In this document: piece by piece, positions 10,731 to 20,271 of the stretch
Layout: every line of letters begins with the position of its first letter
Position numbering within the stretch: the stretch's first letter is position 1
Source: Macrolepiota albuminosa
Lineage: Eukaryota; Basidiomycota; Agaricomycetes; Agaricales; Agaricaceae
Length of the DNA: 64,000 nucleotides
Assembly (NCBI GenBank): GCA_027475525.1
Contig: JAMWFC010000116.1
Coordinates: 558,001-622,000, forward strand
Direction: 5' to 3'
The notes under the pieces: generated by a model
Database searches by the model: none
Told to the model about the DNA's origin: nothing
The model's input: the letters and a program-made list of their open reading frames with translations, nothing else
Made by a program: the position numbers and the translations under genes

Positions 10731-11050
10731 CTAACTCCGTAAGCACGAGGCTTGCATGCCTGGAGTACCTTCACGACGAATGAAGGTCATACCCCATTCA
10801 CCAGGAACACGATTGTCTGTCCCAACATGACTGCGCTGAAAGTCCGAAACTCGTGGCGGCGACCAACATAAAGCCCTAACATCTGTAAGCGTGTGGCTTA
10901 CAATGCGACCATCACCGTGTGTGTAGCGATCCAAATCATTCCTAGAAAAATACGAGACATATTGTGGACTGTGATAAATTTCTTGAAGACGAATAGAATA
11001 GACTTACCCTCTGCTTGTGGGTATACTAACTTCTATTGAGATCGTTTCAC
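10731..11050 (-). CDS. Small two-exon gene of unknown function, left arm
   Basis: An exon ending ...ISIEVSIPTSRG (about 11050-11010) is followed by a GTAAGT...TTTCTAG intron and an exon NDLDRYTHGDGRIVSHTL...GMQASCLRS, stopping at 10731. The right arm carries the same structure with one amino-acid change in the last 67 residues. The upstream limit is uncertain because in-frame stops appear before RLVISFIETA. The stop lies 80 nt before the start of the nuclease-like gene in the same orientation. No family recognised. The near-identity of the two copies could reflect gene conversion rather than protein constraint. Confidence 0.4.
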
Positions 11051-11708
11051 GAGCAGTCTCGATAAAAGATATCACGAGGCGTTTGGACACACAGATACCG
11101 GCAAATCAAGTAATTGAGATAGCCAACTCGTGTTTAGTACAAGAGTCGAATAGAGCGTCGAAAAACGTGTACTCAACCAGTGGCTCATTGATCGATCAAT
11201 TATTGCCACAGAAGGAGTCGTCTGGGTGACCCGTCTGCCCGGCAATCAGACGACAAGTATAAGCATGATCTGCAATCGAGGGCTATGTGGCGATCCTAGT
11301 AGACAACAATCAGGCCAAGCCTGACGCCTCGTTTCACAGACAGAACCCATGACAGACATGTGATAGAATGACTCGTAAGTTGAGCAGTGCGACACACAAA
11401 AGGACGGGGCCTGAACAAGGGTCGAGTATGAAATGAGTCACCATATTGTTTGTGTCAATATACCGGAGCGGAGAAGCAATCCCTTGACAGAAGTGAGATA
11501 ACAGAGAAAAACATTCTTGTGAATGAAGTTTGCGAGTGCACCTTGGTATCAATTCCGCACTCTCAACGATTACGATCCGCACTTGAGCTCACTCGAAGAC
11601 TCGGCCTCCTTTTCCCGCCTTTCTCACTCACATCGACATCTCTCTTCCCATTTGCTTACGGTAAGAACGGGCTGCAGAGTGGTTGTTTGATAAAGATGGT
11701 GTTTTCAT

Positions 11709-11782
11709 GGCCGACTAGCTCAGCTGGTTAGAGCGTCGTGCTAATAACGCGAAGGTCTTGGGTTCGATCCCCACGTTGGCCA
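11709..11782 (+). tRNA. tRNA-Ile (anticodon AAT)
   Basis: 74 nt with a 7-bp acceptor stem (GGCCGAC / GTTGGCC, one G-T pair), D-arm GCTC...GAGC, anticodon loop CTAATAA (AAT, read as IAU), T-loop TTCGATC and discriminator A. The A box (TAGCTCAGCTGG) and B box (GGTTCGATCC) are canonical. One mismatch (T-C) closes the T stem. No intron. A T-run at 11792-11795 can terminate Pol III. An identical inverted copy lies at 13040-13113. Confidence 0.95.
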
Positions 11783-11791
11783 TGCCGCTCC

Positions 11792-11804
11792 TTTTGTCCC
11801 TTTT
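11792..11804 (+). terminator. Pol III terminator of tRNA-Ile
   Basis: Two TTTT runs (11792-11795 and 11801-11804) start 10 nt after the tRNA end. Confidence 0.6.
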
Positions 11805-11922
11805 CGTGGCCTTCAATCTAATCTAGTCTATATTACGTAAGGTTCATCGACTTCTTTGCGAATTGTGGCCAAGTTACTTCACTTTTGTTTTTTTTTATTC
11901 CATCGCCTTTGTATATTGACCC

Positions 11923-12716
11923 ATGACAACCTACTCTGCTTTCTTCTCTTCTGGCCTTCTCGCATCCCGTAACGCCGCTGACTCGTCATCCGACTATGAC
12001 CCATACTCTCCCACTCTGCTTGCATCTCCATTGTCGGATAGTGACATCGAGCCTGACACAGACCGCGAAAACACGCCCACCCCCGAGAACGTCCCTCACA
12101 CCGCTCTCGCTCCAGCTGTCTCTCAAAGGCGTCTACGCAAGCGCCGTTCTAGCCTGACAATCGGCACGTCCCCCATGCACGCTATACGCTCACCCCAACG
12201 CAATGCCGGCGCCGCCCTTCAGCTGCAGATGCACCTCCCCAGCCCCTCCCGCTCTCGCAGTGGCAGCCTCAATGCGACAGGTACAAACAACATCGCGTCT
12301 CAGAGCACCTCACTTGTTGGTCGGATGCGCAGTGGGAGCGTTGGCGCGGCACTCCGGTGGGTCCTCGTGATATTTTTTTTCGTGTACTCTGGGTCTAAAA
12401 ATAACGCATACACTTCAGTCCTCGCCGCAACTTCCGGCGTCTAGTCTCTGTCCCGGCGGCCGCCCCGCCGCCGACGGCGCCGCTCCCCGCCGTACCCGCT
12501 CTCTTCCTCTCTCCTGTACAACCCTGGTTTACCGCGTCACATACCCCGCTCGCCGGCGCATTCCAGAAATCCCCATTCCTCGCACAGAACATTGTCGACA
12601 CCCGTGCCCCTCTCGCCGTTCGCACCACATCTGATCAGCCTACCATTAAGGGTCGTCAGCGCGGGTTCTCGCTGAGCAATGGCCTGACGATCGATGAAGA
12701 GATCAAAGAAAATTAA
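11923..12716 (+). CDS. Ser/Pro/Arg-rich protein of unknown function (243 aa, two exons)
   Basis: ATG 11923 (MTTYSAFFSSG). Exon 1 ends at 12356 in the middle of an Arg codon. The 62-nt intron (12357-12418) has GTGGGT and TTCAG borders, and exon 2 (12419-12716) continues RPRRNFRRLVSVP and ends TIDEEIKEN, stop TAA 12714-12716. The lengths (434 + 298 nt) give 243 codons plus stop with no internal stop. The N-terminus is acidic and Ser-rich (SDYDPYSPTL, SDSDIEPDTD), then basic patches (RRLRKRRSS, SPSRSRSGS), then an Ala/Pro tract (VPAAAPPPTAP). It looks disordered and probably nuclear. GC and codon use resemble a host gene and differ from the surrounding AT-rich DNA. It is the only protein gene in the palindrome spacer. 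Confidence 0.7.
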
Positions 12717-13039
12717 TTGGCACGACATAAGCGTTTATGGATCCAGCAATACACTTCTATCATTATATTCCCCCTGCTCATATCGCATACATATTTATGG
12801 TTTCTCAGCGCATACATAACTTATTGCAATATCCCTAATTAGGTATTCCTTAGTTTCCCTTAATCACAACAATACCTCCATGCAGACGGCGTCCTCCACG
12901 TATTTAAATTTTGCTCGTATATCAATCAGGTAGTCACAACGTACTAAGAAGCCAAGGTTGACAAAACACTGGACAATGATCCACCTGAGAATGGTATTTG
13001 GCGAATGATAATTTTTCCATTTTGGAAAAGTAAAATGAA

Positions 13040-13113
13040 TGGCCAACGTGGGGATCGAACCCAAGACCTTCGCGTTATTAGCACGACGCTCTAACCAGCT
13101 GAGCTAGTCGGCC
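13040..13113 (-). tRNA. tRNA-Ile (anticodon AAT), inverted copy
   Basis: Its reverse complement is identical to 11709-11782 over the 74-nt tRNA. A T-run on the minus strand (complement of 13032-13035) lies just downstream as Pol III terminator. The two tRNAs mark the inner edges of the inverted-repeat arms, diverging around the 1.26-kb spacer with their 3' ends facing inward. Confidence 0.95.
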
Positions 13114-13540
13114 ATCAAAACCTGGTCTTTACGAAACAACCACTCGCCGAAATCTTAGCGTGATCTCATGGAGGATATAACGAAACGTGGGGTAAGCTTT
13201 AAGAAGGCGAGTCTTCGAGTGAGTTCAAGTGTGGATCATACAGTCGTTGAGAGTGCGGAGTCAACACGAAGGTGGTGTAGGTCCACTGTTCACAAAGAAA
13301 AATACTACAAGTTTTTCTCATATCTCAGTTCTGTCAAGGGATTGCTTCTCCGCTCCGGTATATTGACACAAACAGTAAGTATGGTGACTCATTTCATACT
13401 CGACCCTTGTTAAGGCCCGTCCTTTTGTGTGTCGCACTGCTCAACTTACGAGTCATTCTATCACATGTCGGTCATGGGTTCTGTCTGTGAAACGAGGCGT
13501 CAGGCTTGGCCTGATTGTTGTCTGCTAGGATCGCCACATA

Positions 13541-15078
13541 CTGTGCTGTGACGAGATATGCAACCGAGCCTACTTGTGCAACTTCCTTTCCTCAGCTCCA
13601 TCGGTGTACTTTTTGAGAACCGTAAAAATCTCATACATGTATAGAGTCTATATAAAGATGTTGCTATAGATATTTCAAAGGATCCTTTGGTTGTTGAGCT
13701 TTAATAAATCTGATAGTGCTCAAAAAGTCTGATTTCGTGACCACCTCATCATCGGTGAAATGATTCTTGATGAACTATTGTACTTTTTACATAATAACAT
13801 TGCTTAATACATTCAATACAGCTCAAATCTAATTTTCCAAGGCTCTACGTACCCTGAAAAGGCCTCGATGAGAGAGATCTGTGTGGGAGCGTGACATTCT
13901 CAATGAGATTGAAGCTCCGCATGCAGCCTGGCGGTGGCAATGCCTAATTTGGTAGCCTGCCCAAACAAGTTTCCAAGTCCTCGACAACGCGCAGCAACCC
14001 ACCATTAACTCTCTGAGCAATTCTACAGAGAAACTCATTCAAGAGGCTCTTAGAGACCTAAAAAATGGAGTATTTCGTACAGTGGCAGATGCTGCAACGT
14101 ATTACAAAGTCTACAAAAGTACACTCTGGCGTCAACACAATGGGTTAACACTACCAAAGAAAGAAAAATCGAAGCAAGGACGACGAATCAATACATCTGC
14201 CCCAGTGATGACGTCAGAGGAGGGGCTAGCAGAGGCGAGGAAAGAGCGGGCAATTCGGGAGGAGAAGGACAGACAGAAGGCAGAAAAGAAGGCCAAGAAA
14301 GATGCAGTGGATAAGGAAAACTTGATTCGTCGAGCCACAATGGGTACGCAGATGCTCTTTTCTGGTACAATCAGAGGCCAGAACAAGACGGCACTTCAAG
14401 ATCTTGCCTCGGTTCTTGGTTTATCTATAAACGGCACAAAGGCTGACTTACAGGATCGTATCGAGGCTAAGTTCACTGAGGATGAAGATTTGAAGAGTAA
14501 ACCACAATTTGTTGGTTTATTTCACCGCAAACGCACTGCTCCCGAAGATTCAAGTCTGGGTCACGGCACACCACTACAATGTCGTCAACTTGACCTGTCC
14601 AATACTCCTTCTTCATCTGATTTCCCTCCGACTCATTCCTCTGCGACTTCGACTCAAATTAATCCCATTCCCATTGATCATCGTGCTCAGGATCTGAGTC
14701 TACAGGCCGGTCCTTCGACACATCAGGGACTTTATTCCTACCTCATAAATAGAACATATTACACTGGTGCATACTACTATAACTTAGGAATATATGTCAA
14801 TTATTGCGAGCCTTTGCGTGAATGAGCCGATTGTGAGCGGAGTCAGGATTTGAGATGTGACCATGCGTGACCAGCGGTTGCATATCTACGTACTTTCGGT
14901 ATGTCGTGCTCGGCCATTGGCCGACGAAGTTTCCTCTCAAGTTTTTCGCAAATAAAAAATGTAGACCTTGAGATTGGATGTTCTTCTAGTTGATACGAAA
15001 AAATAAAGGTCATAAGCTGAAGGGACGGAGCTACAGAAAATCATTTGTTCAAAAGTTGCATATCTCGTCACGGCACAG
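13541..15078 (+). mobile_element. DNA transposon (Tc1/mariner-pogo-like) with 24-bp TIRs and TA target duplication
   Basis: The left TIR 13541-13564 (CTGTGCTGTGACGAGATATG then CAAC) and right TIR 15055-15078 match in 23 of 24 positions. TA flanks both ends (13539-13540 and 15079-15080). The left palindrome arm keeps the empty site: ggatcgccaca-TA-gccctcg in reverse complement around 11284-11301, so insertion into the right arm postdates the duplication. At 1538 bp with no visible DDE catalytic domain it is probably a deletion derivative. Family assignment rests on the TA duplication and the psq-like helix-turn-helix of its ORF. Confidence 0.85.
13956..14825 (+). CDS. Transposon-encoded protein with psq-like HTH and SAP-like motif
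   Basis: The frame is open from 13956 (after a TAG at 13953) to TGA 14823-14825. It has no in-frame ATG before MGTQM near 14340, so a 5' exon or non-ATG start is likely. The sequence EKLIQEALRDLKNGVFRTVA followed by DAATYYKVYKSTLWRQHNG fits the Pipsqueak/pogo-type DNA-binding helix-turn-helix. A long charged Glu/Lys/Arg helix follows, then LQDLASVLGLSINGTKADLQ, resembling a SAP DNA-binding motif. The Ser/Pro-rich tail lacks a DDE nuclease. It could be a truncated transposase or a domesticated DNA-binding factor carried by the element. Confidence 0.55.
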   Translation, partial: PAQTSFQVLDNAQQPTINSLSNSTEKLIQEALRDLKNGVFRTVADAATYYKVYKSTLWRQHNGLTLPKKEKSKQGRRINTSAPVMTSEEGLAEARKERAIREEKDRQKAEKKAKKDAVDKENLIRRATMGTQMLFSGTIRGQNKTALQDLASVLGLSINGTKADLQDRIEAKFTEDEDLKSKPQFVGLFHRKRTAPEDSSLGHGTPLQCRQLDLSNTPSSSDFPPTHSSATSTQINPIPIDHRAQDLSLQAGPSTHQGLYSYLINRTYYTGAYYYNLGIYVNYCEPLRE

Positions 15079-15309
15079 TAGTCCTCGATTGCAGATCATG
15101 CTTATACTTGTTGTCTGATTGCCGGGCAGACGGGTCACCCAGACGACTCCTTCTGTGGCAATAATTGATCGATCAATGAGCCACTGGGTTGAGTACACGT
15201 TTTTCGACGCTCTGTTTGACCCTTGTACTAAACACGAGTTGGCTATCTCACTCAAATATTTGATTTGCCGGTATCTGTGTGTCCAAACGCCTCGTGATAT
15301 CTTTTATCG

Positions 15310-15638
15310 AGATTGCTCGTGAAACGATCTCAATAGAAGTTGGTATACCCACAAGCAGAGGGTAAGTCTATTCTTTTGGTCTTCAAGAAATTTATCACAG
15401 TCCACAATATGTCTCGTATTTTTCTAGGAATGATTTGGATCACTACACGCACGGTGATGGTCGCATTGTAAGCCACACGCTTACAGATGTTAGGGCTTTA
15501 TGTTGGTCGCCGCCACGAGTTTCGGACTTTCAGCGCAGTCATGTTGGGACAGACAATCGTGTTCCTGGTGAATGGGGTATGACCTTCATTCGTCGTGAAG
15601 GTACTCCAGGCATGCAAGCCTCGTGCTTACGGAGTTAG
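15310..15638 (+). CDS. Small two-exon gene of unknown function, right arm
   Basis: Mirror copy of the gene at 10731-11050: exon ending ...ISIEVGIPTSRG, intron GTAAGT...TTTCTAG (about 15361-15427), second exon NDLDHYTHGDGRIVSHTL to CLRS, stop TAG at 15636-15638. One residue (H versus R) differs in the last 67. The 5' end is uncertain: upstream frames differ between the arms because of small indels. No homologous family recognised. Confidence 0.4.
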
Positions 15639-15717
15639 AGTCAGAATTTGGACGAGGGTTTCCTTAAAATATCAGCTGGATGTGTTCCCCATCTCATAGT
15701 TTCTTCGATCTAACGTC

Positions 15718-17249
15718 ATGTTTAACTCTACCTCAATGCGCGCAAGTGATAATTCACGACCGGGCAAGAAGCACAAACGATCGTCCAGCGAACTCACAGT
15801 TGGTGAACTCGAGTTACTTACGCGTGGGCTGGAGGACATTCGAGACAAGATCAAACTTGTTAAAGCCAGCCTCAACTTGTCCAACCTCGAAGAGCTCGAA
15901 CACCTCGACGACGAAGCGTCCAATGCCTTACACCAGGTCAAAGTGATTCAAAACCTGAAGAGGAAAGACAAGAATGCCGTGGTAATGATTCACTCGATCA
16001 CTTGATGCTGAACGGATACTGAGTGCCTACATAACTAGGTCATCTCATTATCCCGCGTGGACAAGGACATCCTGAGGGATAGGCTGGGCGTACAACAGAT
16101 AACGACGATAAATGTAGCTGACAGGAGTCCAGTCATCTTTTGTGACAAACTACTCCCGGCCTTGAAAGCTCGAGTAGCCTTGAAAGCGCGAGTAGCCTTG
16201 AAAGCTCGGGTAGTGTCTAATGACCTTGGTATGATCGCAGAACTTGTACATCATCGTTGGGATGCTGTTCCTCTTCTCGACACGCTGTTGACAGTCCAAG
16301 AGAACGTCAACAAAAAGGTTAGTCATTACTTGAGATTATATGATAACAACTTAATCGATGTTTAATATAGTCGGAAGCAACGTCTAGGATAATGATAGAC
16401 GCATGGATTCTAAATGGTATACGGCTTATAAAGAGCATCAATCCAGCGTACGACACCGCACTCTTCCCTGAGCTATTAATATGGGCACGAAATTCTGATC
16501 ATGACGACCCACCGGTTATCAGATACCGAGAACAGGTGACATATCTCGCAGGAAGTACGGATTACGCCCTTTTGAGTGTCTTGCCACCTCGAAAACATGC
16601 AGTACCAAAGGAGAGTGAGTCCATTTAGGCCGTTGCTAGGTCATATTAGAATCTGATCACCCTTGTCAACAGGAGTAATACAGAATCTGTTGGACGACGA
16701 TAATGCCGCTCGCGCGTTGCATTTCTTCACGGATGGTGATACTCTCAATATTTACGAGGCAAAACGTGCGAGTAAAAACCTTGAAGCTCATGAGGCACAG
16801 GTCATCGCACAATGCCTTGCAATGTAAGTTCTATCATATTGTGCACCGAATCATCTGGTATATTAAATGACATAATTGATAGCATGGCAAAATGGAAGTG
16901 CGTAATTTTGATTTGCGATCGTGATGAACGTTGGCTAAATAATCTATGTTAGCGCCAGTAATGACGATCTCATACAAAATCTCGCATTTACTCTTACAAG
17001 TGGAGAAGTTTGGATCTTCGGTGTAGTAGACTTAGAGAGAAGGGAATGCATTAGGACTGCTGAAGTGTCTGTGGATACAAAGGTCATAAAAGACGGGAAA
17101 GACCGCTCCCTCCAGTCTCTGATGACCCTTATCTTGATTTGGGTAAGTATCTGCACCTTGAGGATATGTCCAGATCACTCAATACTGCCGTGCAGAGCAC
17201 ACAATCAGCGGAAGACATTAAAGCGGCGATGCGCAGTCTTCAATATTGA
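15718..17249 (+). CDS. PD-(D/E)XK-like nuclease-domain protein, copy 2 (seven exons, 398 aa)
   Basis: The exon model is 15718-15981, 16039-16317, 16371-16614, 16673-16823, 16883-16897, 16953-17142 and 17196-17249. All six introns (50-59 nt) have GT...AG ends and phases add up to 398 codons plus TGA. Start MFNSTSMRASDN; Lys-rich N-terminus; EELEHLDDEASN; an 18-bp repeat expansion giving (ALKARV)3 at 16160-16213, absent from copy 1. The putative catalytic D and ExK are in GSTDYALL and NIYEAKR, followed by QVIAQCLAIMAKW and LAFTLTSGEVWIFGVVDL. Copy 1 shares every intron position. Nuclease assignment is inferred from the motif pattern only. The gene is preceded in tandem by the small two-exon gene and is convergent with an F-box remnant. 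Confidence 0.65.
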
Positions 17250-17404
17250 AGGATCAACACGATAATAGGTGACTCAATTATAATTATCATTACTTTTTAC
17301 ATCTAAGCCCGGAACCAAATTACGTAGACGACTATCCCGAGTTATCGAGTTCATAAACTAGTCTGAAGTGAATATACGATGTTACACATTAAAGAAATTT
17401 AGGT

Positions 17405-17560
17405 AATCTAGAGGTTTCAAGAATGAGAATTGTACGGTCATTAGCCTTGATGAATGTAATGTCCTATATCAGACCAGGTGGATCGAACGAGACCATGTAC
17501 AAGAGGTACTGAAGATGCAGAGATGCGATGGGTTGATGTGGGGTGACAAAAGATGTGTTA
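17405..17560 (-). pseudogene. 3' remnant of F-box gene paralog (right arm)
   Basis: The reverse complement reads like the C-terminal coding and 3' flank of the F-box gene at 49.5 kb (catggtctcgttcgatccacc, then cctctagattacctaaattt). It contains stops and gaps. It mirrors 8775-9022 and is convergent with the nuclease-like gene. Confidence 0.55.
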
Positions 17561-17700
17561 GAGATCACACTGTATATTGAACCTAAGAACAATATTAGAT
17601 TATCTACGGTTCAGTCAGTATATGTTTGTATAAATAAGTAAGCTTGCTCACCCTCAGTCCAATATAAGTGACTTGGGGTGTTCTACGAAACACCCATATT
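17561..17700 (-). repeat. Degraded LTR fragment with copia-type hairpin
   Basis: On the minus strand a stem CACCCCAAGTC...GACTGAGGGTG (17654-17686) is followed by GGTTCAATATACAG, matching the post-hairpin part of the copia LTRs (GGTTAAATATACAG at 41.81 kb). Boundaries cannot be set. Confidence 0.4.
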
Positions 17701-19261
17701 TAACTGGACAATGAGACCATTGTCCACAGTGTGATAGTCTGTCATACAGTGTAAATGTGATGGTGTGTCGGTGTGTGTGTGTGTATGGAATGCATGGATG
17801 GTTTGCACATATGCCATCTACCCTACAGTATTGCTGGGCCAGACTTATGGACACTGTAATACTTGGTGCAAGTATTACTGATAGTTCTGGGGTATTGAGC
17901 TGTATCTGAGAAACTAGAGAGACAGGGAATAAAATTGCCTCAGTGTCTGTTGAATGATATGAAGAACAACTGAGAAAGATAAGATGTAAATATAACCTGC
18001 ATATCAATAAAAAATACATGACTACTTTGGAAACTGACAGAAAGGACATAGTTCTATAACATGGGCTTTCTTGAAGTCTTAGAAAGTCACTTCAAATCCA
18101 CATTGGTGCTTAACAATAAACTTGATGTATTGAAGGGTTGGATACTTTCCAAAATATAGATACTTTGAAAGGTAGAGGATTTTCTACAAACTCCAGCCTA
18201 AGTGATTCACTCTCTGGGAACTACCAAGCCTTTGCCTATTAATTGCCTGCCTATTCTCTACTCTATTTATACTCCTTTTACAGTGCACAGACAACTAGCT
18301 ACACATGACTTCTTATTCCTAACCTCTCAGCATTCCTATCCTAATTTGTTGTTCCATTTTCCATTTGTGTGATGCCTGTTTTAGTACTACCATTCTGTTC
18401 ATCCCTTCTTTGTATCCTCCTTCTATTCATCCCTCCTTTGTATCCTTCTCCCTGTCAGGTTCTGCTGACAATGGGGGCTTCCAAGGGCAAGCAGGTCCTT
18501 GCTAGGCAGACTCAAAGTCTACAGAGCATCTCTGGGCAATGGAGAAGCAAGTCCCAGAGTTTTGGATGAGGCATGAGGATGCTCCAGAGAGTACATGGGA
18601 CACTGGAGTTCAAGGGTGTGATGAAACAAGATCCCAGGCTAAGTCCAGAATTTGGCAAGAGAGGAAACAGAGCCAGGTGAGGCAGGGAGATGGTGGGGAA
18701 GTGATTGGGAAGGAGACTAAGACAGGGAGACTGATACTGAGAGTGGGAGATGGAGAGAAAATTGAAGTGAGACTTAGTAGACCAGGAAACTTTGAGAGAT
18801 TAGAGAGATAGATTGGGCAAGTAAACTGAGATAGACAAGAGAGTATAGAGGCAGGGGTTCTATCAATATCAAGACTACTGTAATGGATTGCTTGCTACCA
18901 GCTATATATCTATGGTGGCTAAGGTCTGGGGTGTTCAGGTGAGCTCCAGGGCTAGGCTCCATGTGATCAGTCCTGTGCATTGTATTGTCTGGGTGCAAGT
19001 CCTGTGTGGCATATTGTCTGGGTATGGGTGTGGCACCCAGGGAGATCAGTTGGGGCCCATTGGTTGGCACAGGGCTGAATGCCAGGGGTGATCAGTGGGG
19101 CCTGGAGCTTGGAGATGCATGGGGCTGAATGCTGAGGGTGATTGGTGGGGCCTGGAGCTTGTTGGTGGGCGCCAGTGCCAGTTGCTTGGTTGGATGACAA
19201 GGGCAGGGTGTCAGGGCTCTTTCTGGTGGCATTGAAGAATCTGCATGGTGTATCAAATGTT
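17701..19261. other. CpG-poor decayed sequence, no intact gene
   Basis: Contains a GT-rich microsatellite (about 17768-17788), a 66-codon ORF near 18369-18569 (KGKQVLARQTQSLQS) and adjacent Lys/Gln-rich fragments up to 18811 that read like an old element remnant. At 19100-19170 a short motif (ggggcctggagctt) occurs twice. CG dinucleotides are rare and TG/CA common. Confidence 0.4.
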
Positions 19262-19352
19262 TTCTACATAGGTGTGGTTTGAACCCAAGCTCTCTCCACT
19301 TGAGAATTATACAATCCTCTTGAGGACCACAATAGTGCCAGCTGAGCAACTG
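19262..19352 (-). repeat. tRNA-like SINE head
   Basis: On the minus strand an A-box-like TTGCTCAGCTGG (19338-19349) and a B-box GGTTCAAACC (19276-19285) are 52 nt apart, within a tRNA-sized segment whose arms do not fold as a functional tRNA. This is the pattern of a tRNA-derived SINE or an old tRNA pseudogene. The SINE body would extend to the left. Confidence 0.45.
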
Positions 19353-20091
19353 TGGCCTCCATGGTGTGTCAGTGGCCCTGAGTGACCTGGTGTGAAGAGT
19401 GTATGTATGATATTATTAAGGTTCAAAGTCCAACAAGATGAATGCAAATGATTTGTACTGGTGATTTCAACTAGGCAAGTGCCTTGTGTTATTTGCAAAG
19501 GCATACTCATATATTGTGCAAGATGTGGTAGATGCTCAATTTTTGAGCAATCTATAGATGATATATTTGGAAGTCAAAACAAGAATGACAGCATCATTGT
19601 CTTGAATCAATTGATGATGTTCAAATTCAAGATCTCCAGACTAGCATCCAGGCACTACCTAGCAAATTGTAAGTGCTAATGATTTGACAAAGTGACAAGA
19701 CAAAAGAAGCATAACAGAAGGTGCCTTCCATTGGTGCCATAGACAATAAAGATGATGTCAACAAGGAAAATAGTGTATGCAATTTAGAGGGTTGCATTGG
19801 AATATGCAATGGATAAAGTGCTAGATATGATATCATCTAGTGCTAGTTCTTGTTGTTTTACAACATTACTATTGCTAGATTAGCACAACAGATTTACCAA
19901 CTTGCCCAGCACTGAGAATGGTTTGGGATCAATCCAAGAAAGGGCTGCCAGCCATTGGCAAGCAACCATGTTCTTCTGCTACTCTTTACTTCTGGCACTG
20001 AAAGATGTTTCCATTGGAAAAAGTGTAAAAGAAACATGTTATACCATTTCCCATGTGACAATTTCTAAAAGAAAAAGTATTTAAACAAACC
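19353..20091. other. AT-rich sequence without recognisable gene
   Basis: Only short ORFs of biased composition. The stretch 19902-20084 reads MPSTENGLGSIQERAASHWQ and could be an eroded coding piece of unknown origin. Confidence 0.35.
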
Positions 20092-20271
20092 AGGCAGGAG
20101 CAGGGGGGCCACAAGGGGGAGGAGATGGCGGTCCTAAGAGGTCTGGAGGAGGATCAGGAGGCCATGCTCTGGGACCTGGAGGGGGCCAGGGTCGCTCAGA
20201 GGGAAGCGGAGGCCGAGTTGGAGGCCTTGAGGGCGAGGTTGGAGCAGGGAGTGGGGTTCTCAGTAGATTAA
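20092..20271 (+). pseudogene. Fragment of the Cys-rich/coiled-coil accessory gene (coiled-coil exon)
   Basis: Plus-strand frame from 20092 gives RQEQGGHKGEEMAVLRGLEE, then a heptad-rich helix, ending RARLEQGVGFS and a TAA at 20269-20271. It aligns without gaps to the coiled-coil exon of the antisense gene at 947-1195 (WGLEEDREAALQELGEVRVA...ARLEQGVGL). The 180-bp block is GC-rich and CpG-containing, in contrast with its AT-rich surroundings, so it arrived recently or has escaped decay. The rest of the gene is absent here. Confidence 0.7.

Larger units (their letters stand above)
8775..17560. repeat. Large inverted repeat: arms 8775-11782 and 13040-17560, spacer 11783-13039
   Basis: The left arm, read outward from the centre, holds tRNA-Ile, a small two-exon gene, a nuclease-like gene and an F-box remnant. 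The right arm has the same order in mirror image. Each arm is about 3.0 kb once the 1538-bp transposon at 13541-15078 is removed from the right arm. The 10.73-11.3 kb versus 15.06-15.64 kb segments are nearly identical (roughly 98% over the part compared by eye), while the nuclease coding parts differ far more. The spacer carries one unique gene. Confidence 0.9.

Noticed and set aside
12395..12728. Minus-strand ORFs opposite exon 2 of the 243-aa gene
   Set aside because: The plus-strand two-exon model has correct splice sites and phase; the reverse ORFs are GC shadows.
17768..17790. GT microsatellite as a regulatory element
   Set aside because: Simple-sequence repeat with no supporting context.
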